From Candidatus Sabulitectum sp. (GTDB lineage Bacteria > Fermentibacterota > Fermentibacteria > Fermentibacterales > Fermentibacteraceae): DNA of 13,122 nucleotides. Both the position numbers and the translations under genes were made by a program. The notes beneath the pieces were generated by a model. It was not told where the DNA came from. It ran no database searches and saw nothing but the letters and a program-made list of their open reading frames with translations. Below are positions 7,232-13,122 of this stretch, piece by piece (position 1 is the first letter of the stretch; each line of letters starts with the position of its first letter). The stretch lies in NCBI GenBank assembly GCA_023145935.1, contig JAGLDB010000039.1, positions 1-13,122 of the forward strand, given 5' to 3'.

Positions 7232-7997
7232 GATCTCTGCGAGTCCACTCTCTTGCAGGTATGTGCTGATGTTTTTTAAATGCAGGATAACCAATACAAA
7301 GAACTGCGTGGGGTTTTGAGATGGGAAGAACGGGTGCTGCCATCTGAACCACACCATTCCAGAAACATCCAAGTCCCATTGCCTCTGCTTTGATGGAGAC
7401 CATGGTTGCAGCAATCACAGCATCCATGCTGCCTGTTACATTCCTCCTGGGCGCTCTGAATAATAGTACGCATGGAGCCTTCCATGTGATGATATCTTCC
7501 CCGTTACGGATCTTCTTAACTGCTCCTCTTGTTTTTCCTGCAAAAAGGGTAAGAAGACGAAAACTGTCAAGAACTCTTAAAAGCTTCACAAGAGGTCTGA
7601 ATAGAAGTTTCTCCACTATTTCATACCCAAGAATAACATCCACCGTAATTCCCTGTGCATTTCTGCCTGTGGGAGAGAATCCAACAGGTTCAAGAAGGCA
7701 GGAGATAACAGATCTCTCTACCTGTTTTTCAGAAAAGCTGCGCACAGATCGCCTGTTTTCATAAAGATGCTGCAGGCTGTGAACTCCAACAGGATCCGGG
7801 CTCTTTTGAACAGCAAGATCGTAACAGTTTGACGGGCAGTAGGAACCGCAATGAGCGCAACCGATACAGGTTGACAAAAAAGAAACAACTTTGCCTGACA
7901 AGTCTGTCTCAATGGAATCCATAGGGCACAACGCAGAGCATATTCCGCATGCGGTGCATTTGTCTGCAAGAAATCTCTTTTCCGGTATGAAAATAAT
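7215..7997 (-). CDS. Nitroreductase-family flavoprotein with N-terminal 2[4Fe-4S] ferredoxin domain
   Basis: The open frame carries a two-cluster ferredoxin followed by an FMN-type nitroreductase domain, suggesting electron transfer from the clusters to a flavin. Cluster 1 is CTACGICSALCP and cluster 2 CIGCAHCGSYCP, both with CxxCxxCxxxCP spacing. The nitroreductase part shows ENRRSVRSF, SPTGRNAQ, AATMVSIKAEAMGLGCFW and LCIGYPA. The first canonical start in the frame, TTG at 7931, falls inside cluster 1 and would delete three of its cysteines. No ATG, GTG or TTG exists between it and the upstream in-frame stop (TGA at 8027-8025). The best start is ATT at 7997, which overlaps the previous gene's TAA as TAATT and has AGGTGG 7 bases before it, giving 260 residues. 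Substrate is unknown. The domain calls are secure; the start is inference. Confidence 0.82.
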   Translation of the reverse strand: MIFIPEKRFLADKCTACGICSALCPMDSIETDLSGKVVSFLSTCIGCAHCGSYCPSNCYDLAVQKSPDPVGVHSLQHLYENRRSVRSFSEKQVERSVISCLLEPVGFSPTGRNAQGITVDVILGYEIVEKLLFRPLVKLLRVLDSFRLLTLFAGKTRGAVKKIRNGEDIITWKAPCVLLFRAPRRNVTGSMDAVIAATMVSIKAEAMGLGCFWNGVVQMAAPVLPISKPHAVLCIGYPAFKKHQHIPAREWTRRDLSQIE

Positions 7998-8010
7998 TAC
8001 GGAACCACCT
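7995..8010 (-). promoter_or_regulatory. Ribosome site and probable ATT start of the ferredoxin-nitroreductase
   Basis: AGGTGG at 8010-8005 on the minus strand stands 7 bases before ATT (7997-7995). The ATT shares its first base with the TAA stop of the upstream lipoprotein gene, the geometry of the common TAATG coupling. The following codons read IFIPEKRFL up to the first cluster cysteine, a normal ferredoxin N-terminal length. Confidence 0.5.
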
Positions 8011-9580
8011 GTATGTTTATCTTTTCAGTTTCAATACCCGGAAAAACATCAACTACTCCGGGCCAGGCACCGTATGGTTCACCTGGATCCCATTTACCGT
8101 CTGAATTCCAGTCAACAAAAACTGATACAGTATATCTTCCGCCTGGAATTTCTGCGAAGGAGTAAGCACCAGGGGCAAATACTGCAGTGAGTATTTCGCC
8201 ATCACTTCCAGCAGGTGTGACCACCATGGTTACAACGGCTGCTCCAGTGCCGGATACAGTACCGGAAACTGAGCCGGGGTGCTGGCTCCACTCTGGAATA
8301 AAAGTCCAGCTCTGCCCTTTCAGTGAATCGCCCTGCAGAGACACATAGCCCGGACTCAGGTCAATTCTGTACTGGCGATCCCCGAGAAGCTCGCTGTGAG
8401 GAGTAAAAGAAAATGCTGTAGCGGAGGTACGAAAAAAATCACCACTGACAACTGTGCTGTCAGATACCCTTGTTACGGAATACAGGAGGCCTATGGCAGA
8501 ATAATCCACCCAGTCGGAAAAGGATATGTAGAATGGTCCTGAAGGGGGTATCTGAACCCCTCCGTCGGCTGGATAAGCAGATTGCACCGCCAGCTTTGAT
8601 GATGGAAGAGAGTCGGTGGCCCAGAATTCCAGTGTATCAGCCAGCGAAGGGTTACCAGCAAGATCACTTACCCCTCCAATAGAAAAAGAGTACAGTGTAT
8701 CTGAAAGCTCTTCAGTGTAAACAGTCATTCTTGCTGTGGAGCTTCTGCCGCTGGAAAGGCTGATCCCGTATACTTCCACAGGCAGTGTATCCGGCCCTGT
8801 GATTCGTACAAGGTCCTCATCGCTGACACCAATACTTATCTGTTCATTCCAGAGTACTTCCAGATGCCAGCCATCCAGAACAAGCAGGTCGTACATACGA
8901 GGTCCAATGCTGTCGATTATGGTCATTATCATTGCCAGTTCCATCGGGTCACCGGAAGGAATGGCAACTTCATTCAAGGTACCCGGTTCCCTCTCGGGAT
9001 CCCAGGATCTGCTTTGATCAATATCTTCGTAACTTATTATCCTGTAGTTGCCGGCAGTAAGCCAACCTGCATGAACCAGACCGGTGGTATCCGGGTAATA
9101 TGTGATCCGTGGTGTTGTTGTATCCGGTAGAAGATAAAATTCGCACCTGGCATTTGCAGTAACACTGCCTCCTCCATTCCGTAACAGAGTGACATCTGCA
9201 GTTGCGAAATGGTCTTCAGGAGTGCTGTTCCAGACAAAAGTCGCAGGGTTGGCGAGACTATTCCCACGGACATCTTCGAGATTTGAGGATATGTTTACTA
9301 TGAGGATATCTTCACAGGAGTCTGTGGTAATCTCAATATCTCTGTCACGAATGCTGACTTCTCCAGCGTGATGAGGGTAAAGCTGTACATCTGTAATGGA
9401 AAGGCGAATCTTTTCGGAAAAAAGAATTCTTACGGTTTGAGGAATACTATCCACAAAGCCTGCCTCTGGAAATACACTGATAATTTCCGGTGGGCTGCTG
9501 TCTTCCGGGCCGCCTGATGGAGCAACAACTTTTGCGCAGGCGGCTAATAATACTAAAAAGATAACTCCGTATTTTCTCAT
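7997..9580 (-). CDS. Large lipoprotein with SbsA Ig-like domains and two acidic WDP loops
   Basis: The 527-residue product begins at ATG 9580, overlapping the preceding stop (ATGA); no clear ribosome site is seen, so it probably relies on coupling. The signal peptide ends in LAAC (Cys15), making it a lipoprotein. CAKVVAPSGGPEDSSPPEI and the following strand (about 30-118) are typical of SbsA-type Ig-like (Big_5) domains, and a second copy spans about 330-425 (SAYPADGGVQI...). Two related modules, about 178-200 (GNYRIISYEDIDQSRSWDPE) and 482-504 (GRYTVSVFVDWNSDGKWDPG), pair a beta strand with an acidic D-x-[DN]-x-[SD] loop ending in WDP, a likely calcium site. It is probably a surface or periplasmic structural protein. 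No enzyme motif is seen. Its stop overlaps the next gene's ATT start. Confidence 0.75.
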   Translation of the reverse strand: MRKYGVIFLVLLAACAKVVAPSGGPEDSSPPEIISVFPEAGFVDSIPQTVRILFSEKIRLSITDVQLYPHHAGEVSIRDRDIEITTDSCEDILIVNISSNLEDVRGNSLANPATFVWNSTPEDHFATADVTLLRNGGGSVTANARCEFYLLPDTTTPRITYYPDTTGLVHAGWLTAGNYRIISYEDIDQSRSWDPEREPGTLNEVAIPSGDPMELAMIMTIIDSIGPRMYDLLVLDGWHLEVLWNEQISIGVSDEDLVRITGPDTLPVEVYGISLSSGRSSTARMTVYTEELSDTLYSFSIGGVSDLAGNPSLADTLEFWATDSLPSSKLAVQSAYPADGGVQIPPSGPFYISFSDWVDYSAIGLLYSVTRVSDSTVVSGDFFRTSATAFSFTPHSELLGDRQYRIDLSPGYVSLQGDSLKGQSWTFIPEWSQHPGSVSGTVSGTGAAVVTMVVTPAGSDGEILTAVFAPGAYSFAEIPGGRYTVSVFVDWNSDGKWDPGEPYGAWPGVVDVFPGIETEKINIQVVP

Positions 9581-10779
9581 TTTTTGATTGCCAGTGCTTT
9601 TCTGATTATGGCCGATTTCCTGTAAAATGCTTCAGCCTCAGAATGTCTTTTCAGTTTTTCAAGTACTATGGCAAGCTCAACCAGGTAGTCAGGATTATCA
9701 GAGCATCTGGAAACAGCGTTTCTGAGGTATTCTTCGGCATCCTGAAGCGATCCTGTAAGGTTGGCACACCTCCCCAGATAAAACCATGCCAGATGGTGAT
9801 CAGAGTTATTGGAAACTGCTTCTTCAAGAATAGCAATTGCCTCTGTGTAAAGCCCTGTACGCAGTTTTGAAACACCTTCGACAAATCTTGTTTCCATGGG
9901 TGAAAGCATGAACTCCGCAGCCCTGCTTTTCCATCCGGAATCACGGATATTTCCCAACTCTTTTAGAACTCGAGACAAATCAACTTCTGCCCTTTTCTCA
10001 TTTGAGTCAGGTGTTGCTGAAGAATCCAGTTCCTTTTCCTCCCGCTCAATAGCGGTATGAATATCTTCAGAGGTTTCGTTTTTTGCATGAAAAACATCAT
10101 CTCCTGCAAAGACTTCATCAAGTTCGGTAAGTGAATTTACATTGCTGTTCTGCGGTATATCAACAGGCATTTGTTTCTCGGTCTTTTCATAGTCATCTAT
10201 GATATCCGAGCTGGCAAGAATGGCCATCTGTCTTCCGGAAAGCTTGCCTTCCATAAGTTTTCTGAAGGCAGCCTGAAGTTTCGGTTCTTCATCCAGAAGT
10301 TTGAGTAGAGGTCTGAGCTTGAATTCACTCACGTCATCTGTCAGAAGAACTCTCTGCCTGATATTCAGAGGAAGCTTAAGCTGATTAAGAAGCTGGGTAA
10401 TTCTGGCTCTGGAGTAACCCAGCATATCCGCAAGACGGCTTCTGTTTGGAATGATCTCTCTGCGGAGGAGTGCTTCAAAGAGCATTGCCTCTTCAACGCA
10501 GTTACTTACAAGAAGGTGTGCGGGCTTAATATGTACAACGCTTCTCACTATCAGACATTTAACCATGCTCTTTCCACTGATCTTTAAGTGCCAGACTGTG
10601 CGGTGGTTGCCCACCAGTGAAAAACCGTGATTTTCCTCAATAACTACAGGAGGCACTTCGAGAGAATCGTCTTCAGAAGACCGGACCCAGTTCTGCGGAG
10701 CTTCAATTCCATCAATATCTGCAATCATCACCTCTTCCAGCGGGAGGTGATCTGCCATGATCTCTTTTTCGCGGTCCAT
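9577..10779 (-). CDS. ParB-like N-terminal domain and HTH fused to TPR repeats
   Basis: From the ATG at 10779 the protein has 400 residues. I prefer it to the ATG at 10794 (405 residues, ATGA overlap with miaA) because AGGAG lies 5 bases before 10779. Residues about 15-80 resemble a ParB/Srx-type domain, with VPPVVIEENHGFSLVGNHRTVWHLKI matching the usual P.vV...g.y.lv.G.hR...hk pattern; the CTP-site GERRxRA motif is reduced to GNHRTVW. A helical section follows with NRSRLADMLGYSRARITQLLNQLKLP (about 112-137), a ParB-type helix-turn-helix. An acidic linker covers about 200-265. Three TPR-like repeats (FVEGVSKLRTGLYTEAIAIL, LAWFYLGRCANLTGSLQDAE, DYLVELAIVLEKLKRHSEAE) end the chain. It is probably a DNA-binding regulator or scaffold. 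No parA is near, so it is unlikely to be the chromosome-partition ParB. Function is unknown. Confidence 0.72.
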   Translation of the reverse strand: MDREKEIMADHLPLEEVMIADIDGIEAPQNWVRSSEDDSLEVPPVVIEENHGFSLVGNHRTVWHLKISGKSMVKCLIVRSVVHIKPAHLLVSNCVEEAMLFEALLRREIIPNRSRLADMLGYSRARITQLLNQLKLPLNIRQRVLLTDDVSEFKLRPLLKLLDEEPKLQAAFRKLMEGKLSGRQMAILASSDIIDDYEKTEKQMPVDIPQNSNVNSLTELDEVFAGDDVFHAKNETSEDIHTAIEREEKELDSSATPDSNEKRAEVDLSRVLKELGNIRDSGWKSRAAEFMLSPMETRFVEGVSKLRTGLYTEAIAILEEAVSNNSDHHLAWFYLGRCANLTGSLQDAEEYLRNAVSRCSDNPDYLVELAIVLEKLKRHSEAEAFYRKSAIIRKALAIKK

Positions 10780-10790
10780 TAGCTCTCCTC

Positions 10791-11687
10791 TCATCTTCCC
10801 AGCAGAGCAGTTTCGACCTTAACGGGGTCTCCACTGACTGATATGACTCCAGGCAGTCGCCTGAACAAGTTTCTCTGTTTTCTGGCATACTGCCAGGTAT
10901 GGGTCTCTACCGCGCTCTGTGCTTCCTGCAGGGAACAGAGTCCTTCCATGTGATCGATAAGCTCTGAATAGCCAATTGTCACACCAAGTACCGGATGGCG
11001 GTTATACCCGGCTTTTAAGAGTGATTCGACCTCACCGGGAAGGCCGCTTGAAAACATGTTTGAAGTTCTCCTCCTTATGCCTTCCCGAAGAACAGTGTTG
11101 TCTTTTTCAATGAAAACAAATTTGAATCTTTTATCGGGATTTCCTCCGAGTTTAAGAGATGATGGCTTCTCCCCGCTCAATAATGCGATTTCAATAGCTC
11201 GCACAAGTCTTACCTTGTCGGCAACCCCGGTGTGGGCCGCCTCCTTCCTGTCAAGACCGCCCAGAAGTCTGTGGAGAGAACCCGGGACGGTATTCTCCAG
11301 AGATAGAAGTGAACCTCTAAGATCATCGTTCCTTGCAGGCAGAGGGTCCAGAAGCCCGGCAAGTGACATGACATAAAGGCCGGATCCGCCAACAACCAGA
11401 GGAATACAACCCCGTTCAAGGATTTCCTCGATGATCTTCATTGCCTTTTCAGCAAACCATTTTGCCGATAGAAGGGTGTCCGGATCCGCCACATCGATCA
11501 TATGGTGCGGAAATTTTTTAAGTTCATCAATAGAAGGTTTTGCAGTACCGATGTTCATTCCCCTGTACAGTTGCCTGGAGTCAGCACTTACTATTTCAAC
11601 ATTGCCCCAGTGCTCTGCGATGTAGAAAGCAGCTGCGGTCTTCCCTGCTGCTGTGCATCCGGTAATAACAGGTATTCTACCTTCCAA
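10791..11687 (-). CDS. miaA: tRNA dimethylallyltransferase
   Basis: MiaA adds a dimethylallyl group from dimethylallyl pyrophosphate to the N6 of A37 in tRNAs reading codons that begin with U, in the cytoplasm. The 298-residue protein has the P-loop GCTAAGKT (10-17), SADSRQLYRGMNIGTAKP (34-51) with the key Asp36, VVGGSGLYV (98-106), and the tRNA-binding TWQYARKQRNLFRR near the C-terminus. The usual GPTAxGKT has Cys in place of Pro here; lysine and threonine are kept. The start is TTG at 11687, overlapping the end of mutL by 11 bases, with GGAAAG 5 bases upstream. The mutL-miaA order is a widespread gene neighbourhood. The next start lies 11 bases after its stop. Length and motifs support a complete, functional gene. 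Confidence 0.95.
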   Translation of the reverse strand: MEGRIPVITGCTAAGKTAAAFYIAEHWGNVEIVSADSRQLYRGMNIGTAKPSIDELKKFPHHMIDVADPDTLLSAKWFAEKAMKIIEEILERGCIPLVVGGSGLYVMSLAGLLDPLPARNDDLRGSLLSLENTVPGSLHRLLGGLDRKEAAHTGVADKVRLVRAIEIALLSGEKPSSLKLGGNPDKRFKFVFIEKDNTVLREGIRRRTSNMFSSGLPGEVESLLKAGYNRHPVLGVTIGYSELIDHMEGLCSLQEAQSAVETHTWQYARKQRNLFRRLPGVISVSGDPVKVETALLGR

Positions 11688-13122
11688 AACGACTTTCCAG
11701 TTCGCTGAATGGCAGCTCGATCATTGTTGGTCTGCCGTGGGGACAGTGAAAAGGGTCTTTCATGGTGAACAGAGTATGCAAAAGGTGTCTTGCCTCAGTC
11801 AGGGTGATCTTATCACCAAACTTTATTGCTCCTGCACAGGCACTTGCAGATGCAATTCGCTCTGCTTCAGATTCCGAAACTTCGGTTCCCTTCGCAAGAG
11901 ACTTCACTACCTCTTTAAGAGCTTCAGTCCCTCTTTTTATTCCAACCGGGACACTTAGAAGTTCAAGGGTGTCTCCTTCTATCCTGAAATCGTAACCTGC
12001 CTGTTTTATCATTGAACTGTATATCTTCAGTATGTTCTTTTCGTGCTCATCAACTGATATTTCTTCCGGAAGAAGTATTCTCTGCTGCCCTGCGGACATG
12101 GCTCCCTTTACTGATTCAATGATCTTTTCATAGAGGATTCTTTCGTGGGCGGCGTGCTGATCAACTATAAGAAGACCGGTGGAAGTTTCAGTAACCAGGT
12201 AGGAACTGGAAATGCGTATTATTTCAATGGAATCTTCCCATGGACTTGTATCTATTGCAGCAGAAGAAATGTCGGCGTTGCCTGGTGATTCAAATTCCAT
12301 TGCCGTTTGAAAGGCTGCAGGTGATGGCTTGCTGACCCTGTAAGGGGCTGATGAGTAGGAGATATGAGGCAAAGGTGCAGTTGAGGGAATCTCTGCAGTG
12401 GTTCTGAAAGAAGAAACAGTAGTTTCCATTCTGTGAGCTGCGATTCCGGGAACGGCAGATCTCACCGCGGATTCAACCTGGTAAGGTTTTCTGAATCGCA
12501 CTTCTTTTTTTGCAGGGTGAGCATTCACATCCACAAGAGAAGGGTCGATTGAGATAGCACAAAGGATCAATGGATCGCCTGCAGGGCCGGAGAAGGCCTC
12601 CCGAAGCGGTGTACTGACCTGATAGGCAGTAACAAGTCTTCCATTAACCAGTGTGTACTGATGACGCCTGTTTGCCCATCTCTTATCAGGAAAAACATAC
12701 AGCTTTGCTGTTACGCCGTCACTTTGGCCAGTAGCCTCCACGCACCGTTCGTCTGCTGTCAGCCCGTATCGGTCTCTTAATCTCTGAGCGGGAGAATTCG
12801 CCACAGGAAGGTGAAATATAACTCTGCCGTTGTGCTTGAGACTAAAGGAGCAGTCAACCCTGGCAAGGGAAGTTCCTGCAACGATTCTCTCAATCCAGGC
12901 CAGTTCCGTACTCTCTGATCTAAGGAATTTTCTTCTCGCTGGCTGATTGAAAAACAGATTCTCAACTGTTATTGTGGTTCCTCTGGTTCTTCCTGCAGGC
13001 TCTAGAGAATCCAGCTTTCCGCCTGTGATGATCAGCTTCCACCCTGTTTCACCTCTGCTGGTAAGAATGGTCATTCTTGAAACACTTGCTATGCTTGGAA
13101 GAGCCTCGCCACGAAAACCCAG
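11677..13122 (-). CDS. mutL: DNA mismatch repair protein MutL, endonuclease type, N-terminus beyond window
   Basis: MutL couples mismatch recognition by MutS to strand incision. The frame is open to the window edge, giving 481 residues and no stop or start near 13122; the methionine at 13074 is internal. The first visible residues, GFRGEALPSIASVS, are the second conserved ATPase motif of GHKL MutL proteins, so only about the first 90 residues (including the Asn motif) are missing. GTTITVENLFFNQPARRKFL follows, then the transducer domain with a VDVNAHPAKKEVRF block. A low-complexity linker leads to the C-terminal dimer domain. That domain keeps the metal-binding endonuclease motifs DQHAAHERILYE, ACAGAIK, CPHGRP and the final FGR, so this MutL should nick DNA itself. 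This is the first visible gene of the leftward operon and overlaps miaA by 11 bases. Confidence 0.96.
   Translation of the reverse strand: MGFRGEALPSIASVSRMTILTSRGETGWKLIITGGKLDSLEPAGRTRGTTITVENLFFNQPARRKFLRSESTELAWIERIVAGTSLARVDCSFSLKHNGRVIFHLPVANSPAQRLRDRYGLTADERCVEATGQSDGVTAKLYVFPDKRWANRRHQYTLVNGRLVTAYQVSTPLREAFSGPAGDPLILCAISIDPSLVDVNAHPAKKEVRFRKPYQVESAVRSAVPGIAAHRMETTVSSFRTTAEIPSTAPLPHISYSSAPYRVSKPSPAAFQTAMEFESPGNADISSAAIDTSPWEDSIEIIRISSSYLVTETSTGLLIVDQHAAHERILYEKIIESVKGAMSAGQQRILLPEEISVDEHEKNILKIYSSMIKQAGYDFRIEGDTLELLSVPVGIKRGTEALKEVVKSLAKGTEVSESEAERIASASACAGAIKFGDKITLTEARHLLHTLFTMKDPFHCPHGRPTMIELPFSELESRFGR

Noticed and set aside
7929..7931. TTG at 7931 as start of the nitroreductase
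   Set aside because: It would cut through the first CxxCxxCxxxCP motif and leave a clearly coding stretch upstream unexplained.
9577..10779. Chromosome-partition ParB
   Set aside because: No parA neighbour, weakened CTP motif and a TPR tail; better described as ParB-like.
1..13122. Mobile element, CRISPR array, tRNA or defence island
   Set aside because: I saw no transposase, integrase, regularly spaced repeats, tRNA-like cloverleaf or defence nuclease; the gene content is housekeeping plus envelope proteins.

Overview
The window reads as a compact bacterial chromosome segment, almost entirely coding. Signal peptides, three lipobox proteins and a probable outer-membrane protein point to a two-membrane (Gram-negative type) cell. 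The long SbsA-Ig-like lipoprotein with a CA...GGP...D..PP start is a style I associate with the FCB group and nearby candidate phyla. MutL carries the endonuclease motifs, so mismatch repair is not of the E. coli MutH type. I cannot name the taxon from sequence alone. No tRNA, rRNA, CRISPR array, insertion sequence or attachment site is visible, and no gene-free stretch exceeds 300 bases.

Layout from left to right. (A) 1-3760, minus strand: a tight run transcribed leftwards of pgi, an outer-membrane-like protein, purN, then the N-terminal part of a peptidase M15A-type protein that runs off the window. Joints are a TTGA overlap, an 11-base overlap and a 20-base gap. A 21-base hairpin sits directly before the purN ribosome-binding site. 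(B) 3761-3878: divergent control region between pgi and msrBA. (C) 3879-4811, plus: an exported MsrB-MsrA fusion. (D) 4798-5583, minus: a small lipoprotein resembling a stripped-down HlyD/RND periplasmic adaptor. (E) 5622-7231, plus: a two-gene ATGA-coupled unit of a concanavalin/LamG-like lipoprotein and a secreted CE4 polysaccharide deacetylase. (F) 7215-13122, minus: a five-gene run transcribed leftwards of mutL (its start lies outside the window), miaA, a ParB-like/HTH/TPR protein, a 527-residue SbsA-Ig lipoprotein, and a ferredoxin-nitroreductase. Neighbours overlap or nearly touch throughout.

Functionally the window mixes housekeeping (mismatch repair, tRNA modification, glycolysis, purine synthesis) with envelope genes (oxidative repair of exported proteins, wall or glycan trimming, surface lipoproteins). 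The two convergent gene pairs overlap at their 3' ends, so there is no dedicated terminator space.

The items most worth following up are: the ferredoxin-nitroreductase, whose first iron-sulfur motif requires a non-canonical start (best candidate ATT at 7997 in a TAATT overlap with the gene before it); the ParB-like/HTH/TPR fusion coupled to mutL-miaA; and the hairpin before purN. I found no clear case for a new defence or mobile system.
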